Part shown: positions 11,453 to 23,799 of the stretch, in pieces
Numbering within the stretch: position 1 is the stretch's first letter
Layout: every line of letters begins with the position of its first letter
NCBI RefSeq assembly: GCF_028502605.1
Contig: NC_079236.1
Location: 248,001 to 312,000 of the forward strand
Reading direction: 5' to 3'
DNA length: 64,000 nucleotides
Origin: Trichoderma breve
Lineage: Eukaryota; Ascomycota; Sordariomycetes; Hypocreales; Hypocreaceae
Notes under the pieces: model-generated
The model's input: only the letters and a program-made list of their open reading frames with translations
What the model was told of the DNA's origin: nothing
Databases searched by the model: none
Translations under genes and position numbers: made by a program

Positions 11453-11986
11453 ATGCCTTCCACCACGAAGCCTGATCAAGATGCCCTCGCCTATCGCGGC
11501 CAGCCTCTTCCCAACGTTCTCGAAGATCAAGTCGTCCCCGATGTCCTAAGTCTTGACTGCGATGAGCGTCTATGGGTCCCTCAGTCCGATCGGGTCTGGT
11601 TTCGACCTTTGCTCTTTTCCGTCAGTCAAGGCTATTTTGTCAATATTCTCAGAGTCCGCAAATCTGGCATACTCTCACGACATCGCCATGCTGGTCCTGT
11701 GCATGCCACAGTACTGAAGGGTAGATGGCATTATCTCGAGCATCCTTGGTGGGCCGAACAGGGCAGTTACGCCTTTGAACCTCCGGGTGATATCCATACC
11801 TTAGAAGTCCCTGATGATGTGGAGGAAATGGTTACAATGTTTCATGTTACTGGTGCTTACATCTATGTTGACGTTGATGGCAACCCTGTTGGCGTGGAGG
11901 ATGTTTTTAGCAAGATTCAGAAAGCCAAGGAACATTACGAGAAAGTTGGGCTGGGAGCGGACTTTGTGAACCAATTTATTCGATAG
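11453..11986 (+). CDS. Cupin-fold protein, 2,4'-dihydroxyacetophenone dioxygenase-like
   Basis: This is a single exon of 177 residues. The core has the small-barrel cupin layout: SRHRHAGPVHATVLKGRWHY supplies histidines of motif 1, and YAFEPPGDIHTLEVP supplies the acidic and histidine residues of motif 2. Together they could hold one non-haem metal. The arrangement resembles the short ChrR-like cupins that include bacterial 2,4'-dihydroxyacetophenone dioxygenase and acetylacetone-cleaving enzyme, which split C-C bonds beside a carbonyl using O2. There is no signal peptide, so it should be cytosolic. It is divergent from the alpha-glucosidase, and the nitrilase gene follows 281 bp downstream on the same strand. 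The actual substrate is unknown, and a non-enzymatic cupin cannot be excluded. Confidence 0.75.
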   Translation: MPSTTKPDQDALAYRGQPLPNVLEDQVVPDVLSLDCDERLWVPQSDRVWFRPLLFSVSQGYFVNILRVRKSGILSRHRHAGPVHATVLKGRWHYLEHPWWAEQGSYAFEPPGDIHTLEVPDDVEEMVTMFHVTGAYIYVDVDGNPVGVEDVFSKIQKAKEHYEKVGLGADFVNQFIR

Positions 11987-12267
11987 AGTCGGAAATTTAT
12001 AAAGGGATAAAGAAAAGGAAATCGAGACTGAGCATTACAATACATCCAGCAACTAACAGCGAGTCTACTGACTGACGCCAAATTATTCACCTAAGCAAAT
12101 AGCGCAAAACTGGCGGCTTCCTCTAAACTAGCCCCCCTCCCATCCCTAATTGACACCTATAAAGTGTGGGAGATCCATTCATCAAGAGAGGGAGATGTGA
12201 CACTTGAACATTCATCAAGAGAAAAGAATAGACGGTGGTCTAACAGGAGTAAACTAGCTCGAAAAAA

Positions 12268-13270
12268 ATGCCGGAAAAGATTAAAGTCGCAGTTGTTCAG
12301 CTGTATTCTAAGGTATTAGTCCCTTTATCATCACCTATTCATTCTAAAACGCGCTATAGCCGCTTGAGATAGACGCCAATTTTACAAAGTCCTGTCGCTT
12401 CATCCGACAAGCAGCTGAACAGGGAGCTCAGCTTGTCGTTCTTCCAGAGTGAGTGCATCATTTGCTCTCTTGCATCTGTTCGCATCCACAGCATCATGTT
12501 TGGCTCAACTATGCAGATACCATCTAAACGGGTATTTACCTGACGAACCCATATACATCAAGCAAGCAGCACGATGTCAAGAATACCTGGACCAATACTG
12601 TGCGTTGGCGCGGGAGCTTAGCATTTGTCTTGTCCCAGGAACCCTAGTTGAGCGGCATCCAGCTACAGATGAGACTGCGTCTATTGGCAGTAAGAAATTG
12701 AGCAGTGTAGACGGAGATTACCATTTGTTCAACACCTCCTACTTTATCTCGCACGATGGGGAGATTCTAGGATCTTATCGGAAGAAGAACCTATGGCATA
12801 CCGAACGTCTTCACCAATCTCGAGGTGAGAAGAAGCACTCTGCGATATCTACTCCGTTGGGGAAAGTAGGAATCTTAATCTGTTGGGATCTTGCTTTCCC
12901 AGAAGCATTTCGAGAGTTGGTAAGAGATGGTGCAGATATCATCATTGTGCCGACTTGTTGGACCCTCGATGAATCAAGTTCTTATGGACTGAAACTAAAT
13001 CCCGACTACGAAAGTCTTGTGCTCAACACAATGATCACAGCTCGTTGCTTTGAAAATAGCTGTGCTGTTGTATTCGCAAATGCCGGCGGACCCCCAAACA
13101 CGTTTGTTGGGTTATCACAGGTCACCATGCCATTTATAGGTCCTGTGAATCGTATGTGGGACAGTTCAGAGGGTTTCTTCATTGCCGATATTGATATGGA
13201 GGTGTTGCAGGAGGCGGAACTCAACTATAAAGTGAGAGAAGACATGACAAGCAAGGATTGGCATTATTAA
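12268..13270 (+). CDS. Carbon-nitrogen hydrolase (nitrilase superfamily amidase)
   Basis: Three exons, 12268-12312, 12360-12448 and 12517-13270, give 295 residues. The first exon is only 45 nt. The frame closes and restores the conserved N-terminal strand (KVAVVQLYSK). The catalytic triad is visible: Glu45 in LVVLPE, Lys134 in SYRKKNLW and Cys167 in LICWDLAFPE. The protein therefore should hydrolyse an amide, N-carbamoyl or nitrile C-N bond through a thioester intermediate. Length and the ICWDLAFPE context fit amidase or carbamoylase branches better than true nitrilases. There is no targeting signal. It is the last gene of the 5-13 kb metabolic block, after the cupin gene. Confidence 0.87.
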
Positions 13271-13346
13271 GAACTTCGTGAGGTTGACGAACTCCATTGG
13301 TTAAACTCCATGCTCGCTTTGTCGATATCACTAGAGCAGTCTTCGT

Positions 13347-13398
13347 TACTAATGCTAATGCTAATGCTCATACTAATGTCCATGCTAATGCTCATGCG
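13347..13398. repeat. Short tandem array based on GCTAAT/GCTCAT
   Basis: About eight imperfect copies of a six-base unit (aatgct and variants such as catgct, catact, gtccat) follow one another just downstream of the nitrilase gene. This looks like a young microsatellite-type array in non-coding DNA. Confidence 0.7.
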
Positions 13399-14834
13399 AG
13401 ATAGACAAACTAAAATGAATCACAATGGCTTTACTCCGTGCTCATCATCAATTGGTTGAATCAGCTTAGTGTCTTCCCAATGAGGCAGGATGGGATGCAT
13501 TCCATCTGCAAAGCGATGTTAGAAGCGCTACTAGTGCATTGGAGTGCTTCGGCGTCACGACATGTACATTTAAATATTGTTCGATACAGTTCAAGTTTTG
13601 AACATAGCATCAAAGATCACATCATCAAACAAATTCTGAGAACTCCTGTATTCATCAGCTGCGATAAGATTAAAGTGTACCATTTCGAGCATTCTCGCAG
13701 AAGTTGCGATGGTGATAACACCTTCACATTGGCGGGTTGGATACTTCATTCCCATTAAAAAACCGACAATCTGGAAAAATATCTTTCTGCCATTGGCAGC
13801 ATAAAATGAGAAGGATATCATTGTACATTACAAAGAATTTTTATTAAATGTACTCGCTTGATTATGACGGTATCATCGCGAAAAAAGGCCAGAAGCAAGC
13901 TCACCTGCGAATAGCATCTAGATTCCCATGAATAGAGCCTACGGCCCCGACGTCTTACAAACCAAGATATACAGCAAACTCCTCTCATTATTGGCAACTA
14001 CAATTGCGGGTCTTCTTTCAGCCATCGGATCGTGATGTGTTGTTCTGCATGCGTCATTGGTGCTCCGTACATGCAGCTGTGACAGCAACCTAGAGTTTCC
14101 TACACGAAGAATTTCGAACTCATCAAATGCAGTGGTTAGTCAACTGATTTTCGCCTAGTGAATCAAGTGAAATTACAGATTTTCGCCTTACAATAATTCG
14201 TTCCGTTTACAGGGTGAAATGAGAAATCTGCCCGTCAGCAGACGAACGCTGTTTCTTCCCTAACGCGACGCGCAAGCTCTGCAGCCATATCAACCACACA
14301 TTTCTACCCAATGTGTTGCCACAGCTGCACGATGTCGGTTTCGAGCTAATTTGAGTTAAGTGTTGGAGTCTTGCAGCAAGCTGGATCATCGTTGGGCTTT
14401 GATTCGCCCCTGTTCTTACAAAACGAGCCAATTAGGCTTGGATGCATGTACTCCAGTATTCACCGTCAGACTTCAGCTTTACAAGGGTGTGATACTATGA
14501 GAATGAGATCGGATGTAACTCCAACGCATTCCCCGGATATTGAGGCTCTTCTGCATTCTTTGTGTTGAATAACATAATGATATCGGTAATAACGTAGTTG
14601 TTTTTAAATTCTCTATCTCATTAAGAAGAAGAGGAGCTTTCTAAAGCAGAGACTGTGGTCAAAGACACGGGCATTGACCAATCTTAAATCATGAAGCGTC
14701 TGTATGTGCGCATTTGTGGGTAATCATTGTTGATATGTGATATCTATGGAATGGCGACATCAATCTTTCCACAGAGAACACTCGGACTCTTTCCACCGCG
14801 ATACGTATGCGTTCTAATAGAGCGGTTTACATCT

Positions 14835-14857
14835 AAAAAAAAAAAAAAAAAAAAAAA
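14835..14857. repeat. 23-nt poly-A run
   Basis: An uninterrupted A run in non-coding DNA. No target-site duplication or upstream gene copy that would mark a retroposon is visible, so it is listed only as a homopolymer. Confidence 0.85.
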
Positions 14858-16344
14858 GGCAAGGCCCCGCTTGCCACATAGGCCAGTATGATCCACTGGT
14901 TCTACAGGCATACTCCTTGGTGAACAAACTGTAAAAGGCTTCAGATGATACACATGTTTTACGGATAGCCATTGATGCCGGAAAGCTCTTATAAGATGCT
15001 CCAAACAAATAATTATAGCCATCTATAGATATTTATGCCCAGGTTTCAGAAGGCAAAAAATATAGATAGACCGGTCTGTTAGCAGCTGTCGTTTGGGCGT
15101 GTATAACGTCTGTATGGAGTCTTTGATGCGCAGCTCCACAACACGCGGCTCTGTCACTTGTTCCATACAGTTTTAGGCCAAAATATTGTTTGCGGCTTAG
15201 GATCCACTGGCTTTAGATATTCGAGGCTCCAAGGCGTTCCAAATTGCCACCTGGGGGCCATTTGTGAAGCGGCTGAGGCACCAGCTCGGTTATACCCCTG
15301 TCGCATTGTGAAGTCAATGCCTGCTATTCTATAATGTCGTGGGAATAAATGCAGTATAACAAGGCCAGATCCGACGTCGGTTAGCCGCAATGCAAGTGCC
15401 TTCTCCTCACCATCGAGCTGAGAGCCTTCTCTGGGTCGGGATACTAGCCCATAGGACGGTCAGAGCGCGATAAGGCAGGGCGGAACGGACCAGTGTCTCA
15501 TTCAAGTTTCCCAAGGCCCGCCGCTTTTCCAATGACGGCTCAACACATTATCTGTGGCGTAGTAGCCCTATGTTGTTATTCCACGTAGCATGCGGCGGCC
15601 AATCTCTGGCCAGGTTAAAAACGAGATGGTGGGAGTGTGAGTAGGGCGTCGGCACTTATGAGAGCAGCCGAGTGAGAACTGCAGCTGCGGAACAATAAAA
15701 GTCAAGGGTATTTATGCAAGGTAGTGTGAATGTATCAACAACTTTCTGGGCCCCCAACTTTATGCTAAGGACATACGTATAGCTTTGTGTCTAATTGCTA
15801 CCAAAAACCTCTGAGCACTCCTACACCGCACACGGCCTATAGTCTTGAGAACCCCAATTTTATGTGGGTTGAATAGAGTATCTTGGGCAGCAGTATATGA
15901 TATCTATACTAAGTATCCAAGCTGTGTACTTGTCGTGCATACAACATTGAAGGCAGGGCAACGAAGAGCGAAAAGCATATCTCACTACAGTATATATGCA
16001 CAAGCCTCATATACAAAACACACATACATAGCCATAATGCAAGTTTCAGTTGAGGATACAAGCCCCCTCCATTTCTGATAGGCTCGTAAACTGACAACCT
16101 GGCAGCCAGGTCAGAGTCCCGGCCACTCTCACCGGCTGCATGCAAGGCCACCTGGAGATGCATTCTGCGAGGCAGAATCTCATACTACCAATGAGCTGTG
16201 CTTTCGGTGTGAAGAGGCTCTCGTTAGGTTGCATCTATTGAGGAGTTCATTAGCCGCCTATTATGTTATATACGAAGCATAGTATATTAAAGACAAAATA
16301 CACTCATAAGTACCTGCCTTTACTTTCTTGAGATACAAGTGCTC

Positions 16345-16352
16345 TATATAAG
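16345..16352 (+). promoter_or_regulatory. TATA-like element upstream of the STAND gene
   Basis: TATATAAG lies about 180 bp before the ATG at 16527 and is followed by a CT-rich stretch (about 16375-16400), a common layout of fungal core promoters. Confidence 0.45.
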
Positions 16353-16526
16353 TATTGATCTCGCATCGCTTGCTCAAACCATCTCTTCTACTCATCTCAC
16401 TCAGAGCCTTTGAAAAGGCTTTCTTGATAGACATATGTATGGCTCCTCATGATTTTAAACATCTGACTACCTAATCGGTCTCTAACCACGGCAGATTGAC
16501 ATGTTAGCACCAACATACAACTCAGC

Positions 16527-19500
16527 ATGAAATCTTTGAAAAGCTTTGCAAGAGGTGTGTGCTTATACATATCCTACTTTCCATAGACTACCTATACAAG
16601 CGAGAAAATGTTCATCTAGATATCTCTCCCAATTCTGAAACTGATGCTGCTTTCAGGGAAGAAAAGTAATAAGACCGCTGAGCTTATATCCCCTGAATTT
16701 ACGGGAGAGAATAGCACTCCAACAAGTGCAGCAACTTCTGTACAAAGTGAAAATTTCTTCGTCAGACCAGAAGTCCCTCGACGTGCTACAACTATGGAGC
16801 CTGCAAGATCTCAGGGCTTGATGCTCCCACAACCTCCTCCCTCCGTTCCACTGACAGAGGTTACACGGGACGTAGATGTTGAAGCGACAGTGGTCAGGCC
16901 GGTGTCACCAAAGCGCAGCCATAGCCAAAATGAGGTGACAACTACGACTACTACAACCTCTGCTCCCAATACGCAGACCTTGACCACCGTTACTACGCGC
17001 CAATCGAGGCGAGTGGTAGAGAATGGTTCAGTCGTGATCCAGAGGATGCCTCAACAACTTAGAGGACCTGAGCCTATTGCTACGAATAATAAGGTTGATA
17101 TCAATGACTTCTCTCTAACGTGGTATCTTCAATACATCTCAGATGAACGCCTCATTAGAATGCCAGACAGAGACAATGCCTGGGATCGAGTTCTCAATGC
17201 TGCCCAATACTTTGGACTTCATATTGCTCAATTCGGAGACAGGGTAGATGCTTTCACTAACGGAGATACGTTCAATTTTTCTGTCGAAGATGCAGAGACC
17301 AATGGCTCCATCAATGGATTTACTGAGCACAATACTTTTTTTAATGGGGAAGGTATTGACGCCTTTTACAACGGAAAAAAGAACACTGTTTCGATCAACA
17401 AAGCAGGAGACTTGGTTTCAGCAGCTCTTGCTTCGTCTCATGCACTACTTGAGGTATGTCCCCAACTAATGGCAAGACGTTGGTAGCTCGGCCAATGGCT
17501 AATTGTCACGTTAGATCGGCCACACTCAAGCTCAAGCACTTTTACCGACCTTTACCGCCTTATACGAGTTTTCCGTGCTTCTCACGGATATCACCCGAAT
17601 TCATAATCTTCACACGCCGTCGGAGGCAATTCGGTATGATGCTACCAAGACATTCAATACCTTGGTTGCCCTTCTTGGCAACATCGCGGCAGTGTATCGA
17701 CAGAAAATCAGTGATCTGAAGCCTGGATCGCGGGCACACATCAACTTTGACGCCAGTTTTGGTGCACAGATTCGTGAGATTTGGCAGTCCAAAGAAGCGC
17801 TTTCTGACGCCATTTGGAAGCATAAGCTCCAAGAGACAGATCCCACACTTACTGCGAAGCAACTCCGCTGGAAGCTTCAGTACCCATACAACTACTCTGT
17901 TGTTAACAAGATCTATGAGAAAGTGGAAGATTACCACGCTCCGTCATCCAGAACGTGCTACTGGTTGAAAGAGGTCCTCTCTGAATTCTTCAGCGGAGAA
18001 GAGAAGTTACTCTGCTTGACCGGCGAGAACTCGAGTGGTAAAACCTTTCTGTCTCGATGGATGGAAGAGAGACTTGCTCGACCACTCAATGTCAAATCAT
18101 ACCACGTTCTCCGATACACATTTCGTGAGTAATTCCTGCTTCTACTTTCACACATTCATTTCTAACAGCACGCGCCTTAGCATTTGATTCACCTGATAGA
18201 GCAACTCCTAGCGCGTTTTTGAAGAGCATTCTATTCACGCTTCTCGAGCGAAATATCAGCAATGTCGGGGTGTATAAAGCAATAGCGCAGGCTTTTCAGC
18301 ATCATTCCGCTCGAAAGGACTCTGAACCCACGGAGGCAGTCCTCTGGAAAGCTTTCAATAGTTGCCTCGCGGCTATTCATATTCAGCAAGCGTCTATAGT
18401 CATTGTTCTAGATGACTGCGATGAAATTGTTGGAATCCACGAAGACTTCTATGCCAAACTTCAAGAATGCATTACTGGACTTCCTGTACAGGTTGTCGCT
18501 TTTTGTCGATCAATTCCTGATCCAGTTCAGGTTTACGCCCGTCAAATAGAAACTTCCAAAGTACGCGAAGATATTCGGGCCTATATTCGTGACAGTCTTT
18601 CTCGGTCTCGTTATTTTCGTCATTTAAGTCGCCAGGAGTCTGACAATGTTCTCAAGAGCATGACCATCAAAGCTGGTGGTGATTGGCTCTGGGCATTTTA
18701 CGCTGTTCAGCTCATATCGAAAGAGAAGTCAAAGGCTACGATTATTCAAACAAGTCATGAATTAGGCCCGAAGACTTCGGATATCCTTCTCAAAGTTATT
18801 GAGTCGCTTGAGCTCGAAAATAACGTCGATTTGAAGAATCTCCTGTCCATAATGCTAGTGGCTGCTAGACCGCTGTCTGTGGCAGAGATGGAGAGGCTTC
18901 TCTCAATTGACGTTCAAAGACAGGCGATGTCTGTCGGTCCCGATGTTGCCGGTCTCGTCTCCAAACATCTCTGCGATTTGGTCATAATTAGAGGTGGTCA
19001 CTTGCATTTTCGTACTAAGACGGTTCGATCATTCATCAAAGAACAACTTGCAACGATGTTGCTACCGTCTGAGCAAGAGGCACAGAGGCAACTGACATTA
19101 TTAATGCTCCTCTATGTCAAATTCTCACTAAAAGAGGCTGGAGACATTTCTCCCAACGTCTTGGACTACAGTTTTGTTCTCTCTTTGTTTTCAGCTGATT
19201 CACTTCTCGGGTACGTTGTGCAGAATTGGGTTGAGCATTTCCAAGCATCAGGCTTCACTGGAGCCGAAGTGTCGGAAATATTCCCCAAATCTATCACATT
19301 CGCCCTTCTTGAAAGAACTTGCTGGGCTAGAGTATACACAAAAGAGCAACTCGTGACCAACCATAAGTTTGCCTTCCAAATTCGACAAGACTGTTTCAAA
19401 GATCGGGAAGCCGTGGTTGTTCACAATCTCGTGACTCTTGGACACATCTACCTCAATATTCTCGGATTAAAGACTGACGCTTCATTCTACTTTTATGAAG

Positions 19501-22500
19501 CGGCTAAGCTTGGAAAAAAGATCTTGTCGGATACTTCCACGATTGTAAAGACATGCATGGAGACATTCTTTGATTGTGTTACCGGGATCGAGATAAACGA
19601 TGCGACCGAGATTTTCACGACTCATAGCAACCATAGAATCGACATCCTCACTTGGTATGAGGGGATGCTTCGGCTCGCCGTCGAAATCAACGCACAAAAG
19701 CATGGCAGTCATAGTGATGAAGTGATCTCCTGGTACCAGAAGCTCGCCAAATTCTATGCTGATATCAAGAAAGAGGAACAAGCCATGGGCGCTTATCAAG
19801 AAATACGTGCGATTTTAACCGCGAAAGAGGGCAAAGAGTCACATCGAGTGAAGCAAATGAATGCTTATTTTGCCACCCTGGACATTGTTCTCAATGGTGC
19901 ACCAATTGATAAGGTCGGCGAACTCGAAGAGATGATCTTTGAAACCAGTCAAAACATAGAGATCGCTGATCTCCGCTGTATCGAGCTATGGATGAGGCTC
20001 GCACATACATATGAAAGTTGCGAAAGCTTCGAACATCTCTCTCACGCCGAAAGGCTATACGTCAACCTTTGGCAGCGCATAACTGCCGACCATGCTCCAG
20101 CAACGAAGGTTGATATTCACTTGATCAGGATCGATATTGCTCTCGAATACGCGAGATTCCTCAGCCGACATAATCGCATTCAGGAGGCATGCAGCATTCT
20201 CATTTGTCTTTGGGCAGAGTACCAAAAATACACTCTCGAATCCGAGACAATCATCATTCGCATCAGGGAGGTGGCAGAAGAGTGTCGAAAGGCTGGCTTA
20301 TCAAGCATTGCTGTCTCCATGCTGACCAAGGTACTGGAGTCATTCAGCACCTACGGCTCCAACGAAGAAGTCCAGAAGACTGTACTGCTTATGAACAGAG
20401 TCGTGGAAGAAGTCAGTGACACTACTGTCACTAAGAATACCACGGACAAAACAGTTGTTACAGAAGAGACTGAAAGTGTGGTGAAAAAGCTCTTTGAGCG
20501 CCTTGCGGATGAATACGAACATGATAAGACTGATACATCACTGTTCTCGGCAGTCAAAGCGTTGATAAGCCTTTATAATCAGCAAAACAACTGGCGTGAA
20601 GCTGAAGCTGCCCTCAAGAAGACCCTACAACTAACCTGGAAAGAGATGTCGACCGATAAATCCGCTATTAGGCTTTGTGAGCACTCAATTGAGGAATGTA
20701 TAGCTGTGGCGCGTCGTCTGGCGGATTGCTATTCTGCTCAAAAGCTCTTTGAGATGGCCGAGAAGATACACTTGCAAATTTTTTACGCCTGCATTTCTGT
20801 CAAACTCGACGACAATCTTGGCACTGAAGAGAATCCTCTTACTGGGGCCCAGCTTCTTACGGAAGCCATCACTAACGTAGTCGCATTCTACGAAGAACAT
20901 CATCGCCATAGGGAGGTCATTGAGATCTATACCCATATCTTGGCAAAGTATGAGCAAGAGTTGGGCGAAAAACACGAAGTAACCATCCAGACGCTATACT
21001 TTATAGCGGATTATCACGAGACCCTCGGCCTTCAAACTGCCTATGACTACTATGCGAAAATAGTCACTCGGCTAAATGAAGGTGTCGATTATTGTCACCA
21101 TGATGCCATCAAGGCTGCTTTAGCTCTTTCTGTACACTATGATGCTCGTCGGCTTTGGGACAGTCTTCAAGCAATCTGTACAGTACTGTGGGAAACTATT
21201 ATTCGTCTCCGCGGACAGCGGAATTTTGAAGGATATCATAAAGTCACTGGGAAAGATGTCGCCTCTATCTACCAGAAGTATTCGCATGTCTTGGATTTCC
21301 ACGGCAACGAGGGTTTCTCGAAGCTATATAGCATCGCTGTGGAGTACAAAGACATAATCAGCGACTACTATTACGATAATCCGCAATTGGTCATCAATGC
21401 GCTGATTACTCTGGCAAAGATATGCGAAACGCATGATGAACATCACGAAGAGTCAATCAAGAGCTACGAGCAAGTGCTCGACAAACTGAAGACGATAGAG
21501 ACTACCGACACTATCGAAGAAACAACTGTTGAGACTGTCAAGAAACGCCTATCGCGAATGTACGTCACCATTGTCAAAGGCTCTCAGAAAAAGACGTTTT
21601 CACTCCAACGCGCTATTGAAATCTCACTCGAGACGTATCATCAGTATAAGGCTTCATTTGAAGATTACCCTGAGCAAACGATGCATCAACTTGACTGTGT
21701 TATATTGCTGTATCAACAAATGAATACAGAAGAATCCAGGAAACTCATGCAGGAGCTTCTGATAGAGTCGGCTCAGTACATTATCACCGCCGCTGCCGTT
21801 AATTTAACACTCTTCCATGCTGCTACCTCGTTGGCTGCTCTCTTTGTCAATGCGAATTTGATACAGAGTGGCAAGGACCTCCTCGGAGAAATGCGCAAAA
21901 CGGTCATATACGGAGAAACATTTTCCAATAATGGTATCCGTGTGGAAATGAACTCGCAGACGAGGAAGGCCATCTTCATTTTCTTGATCGCATTCGGGAA
22001 TGGTCTTGACCAGCACGCCGAAGATCTCTCTTACTCCAAAGTTATGGCTGAGATTGTTCTAGAGTCCTTGCTTTATGAAGAGTACTCGCGCATAAGCAAC
22101 GAGGACGCTGCTTTAGAGGTTATTTTGCAATACGGGGCGCGGCTTCGTCGTTTCTGGCAGTCTTACCAACGCGAAGAGTTTATTAGAACCCTTGATGATG
22201 ACCTTATAGATCGCTTCAAGACTGCATATTCCCAATACTTTGAAGTAAATTGCAGCAAAGAAGTAAAGGAAGAGTTCTACTACAGCTTGATGGATGAGCT
22301 TGGCAAAGATCGACCTACAATCAATTTCGACTTTGACACTATCATGCTAGAAGTTGGCAATAGTCACGTCAAAAGTCTCTTGGATAGTGGAAGTTTCGAC
22401 AACGCCAGTCAAGTTGGCCGATTTATGATGAGATTCTCCGGAGAGAGAAGACTTTATCATGATCGTCGCCGTATTCGCTACGGATACATATTGGCCCAAT

Positions 22501-23402
22501 ACTTGGTTGGAATTGGAGCACCTCACCCAGATTACCCGAATGACACTTACGGGATGGCTATGGTCGAAACTTCGCAGTCTATTATGCACGACGTTATTAA
22601 TGCGTTCGACACACTGGAAATAGACTTTGAAACACTTCGTGCTGAGGACTTGGTTGGTCTCATCAATCTGCTGCACGCTCAAAGCAACCATGAACAGCTT
22701 GAACGCGTGTTATCTCGTTTGTGGGATTCTCGAGGAGACGTCAAATCGACGTTCGGCTCGGATACTCAAAAAATCATCGAAATTGGTACATTCCTGGTTC
22801 ATGTGCAGTGCGCTCTGAAGCTATACTCAGACGCAATTCGTACAGCCGAGCAGTTGTACTATAACTTGCAGCGCGCCCGCGGACGACTTCACAAAGACAC
22901 GCTAGAAGTATCACGACTTTTGGCAAGTATTTACGCTACAATGGCTTCGAATGCAGAAGAAGAATACGCGGAAGATGATTACTTCTCTTATGCCATGGAT
23001 GTCCACCACAACATCATGCGAGAGATCAACTCGCCATCCGATGTGGTGTACAACGGCTACACGCGTCACGACCACGATCACGAGTTCCTCAGGGAACAAG
23101 CCTGGATTCACTCATCACTACTGAACAATATACGATCGCAGCTCAATGAATCTCAACGCAAATACTGGACTAAACGAGAAAAGGATGTTCGCACGATTTA
23201 TGAAAGTCTGACGCGCGATTTTAAGCTCGGCGAAAACATGAAAGATTCCCAACAACTGCCATCATGGAAATATGCTCCGCCCAAGGCATGGAGATTTAAT
23301 GAGCAAGAGTGGGGAGGCGTTGCGAATGGTTTTAACTCGGAAACTGATATTTTAGAGACGGCTCAGAGAGAGTGGGTGTTGCAGAGTCGCATTTTTGTCT
23401 GA
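16527..23402 (+). CDS. STAND/NLR-type P-loop NTPase with long helical-repeat (TPR-like) tail
   Basis: Four exons, 16527-16554, 16657-17453, 17515-18124 and 18181-23402, encode 2218 residues. The first exon holds just nine codons plus one base. The N-terminal 275 residues are low in complexity (Thr and Pro rich) and then form a small unassigned domain. A helical segment follows. The nucleotide-binding part has Walker A GENSSGKT at 445-452 and Walker B VIVLDDCDE near 552-560. A winged-helix-like stretch then carries the PLSVAEMERLLSI motif common after fungal NACHT modules. The remaining 1300 or so residues are repeated amphipathic helices resembling TPR/kinesin-light-chain repeats. In fungi such proteins act as regulated oligomerising sensors in allorecognition or defence; that role is inferred from architecture. 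NACHT versus NB-ARC cannot be settled by eye. Confidence 0.85.
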
Positions 23403-23799
23403 TGGTAACTTGACATCGTCATGTCAAGTTTGTTTGTACAGCATGTTACCCTACATGCGTTTCTCTTGTTCGTTTTACATTGCGCTTTTTTTTTTTTTTT
23501 TCGTTTTTACTTATTCTACTTTAGAAATCACTGATTCCCTTTGTTCTGTTAAGCTTCTTTTGATCTCTTCCAATCGTTAGATACAACATAGTTAATTCGG
23601 CACCTATAAACGACAGCAGTCATACATCGCTGTCAATCTATCGCAATGATTCATTGAAGTAATTGAGAAATGGTATTTAGCTTTGTTAATCCGCAATGTT
23701 CTATGTTTACAACATGTCCATAACATATAACATATATTTAGTACAGTAAAAACATGATTGACCCCGCTAGTATAGAATAGATAAATGAAGAATTAAGAA
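23403..23799. terminator. Convergent 3' intergenic region
   Basis: The STAND and lectin-like genes converge across these 397 bp, so both polyadenylation regions lie here. It contains a T run at 23486-23501 and several AT-rich stretches (for example around 23725-23745) suited to 3' end formation. No gene is seen. Confidence 0.45.
23486..23501. repeat. 16-nt T run
   Basis: A homopolymer just downstream of the STAND stop codon, within the probable 3' untranslated region. Confidence 0.8.

Larger units (their letters stand above)
13271..16526. other. Gene-poor 3.3-kb stretch
   Basis: No convincing coding region was found on either strand. Visible items are a hexanucleotide-like tandem array near 13347-13398, a 23-nt A run at 14835-14857, small perfect hairpins around 16096-16180, and the TATA-bearing promoter of the large STAND gene at the right end. 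Short ORFs here have no recognisable motifs. No tRNA or transposase remnants were recognised. Confidence 0.5.

Noticed and set aside
13347..13398. Tandem array as a CRISPR-like or minisatellite coding repeat
   Set aside because: Units are six bases without spacers and lie in non-coding DNA; CRISPR does not occur in fungi.
14820..14870. Poly-A run as the tail of a retroposed gene copy
   Set aside because: No recognisable coding copy or target-site duplication flanks it.
20340..21302. Antisense ORFs within the STAND gene
   Set aside because: They are shadows of a strongly coding frame on the other strand.
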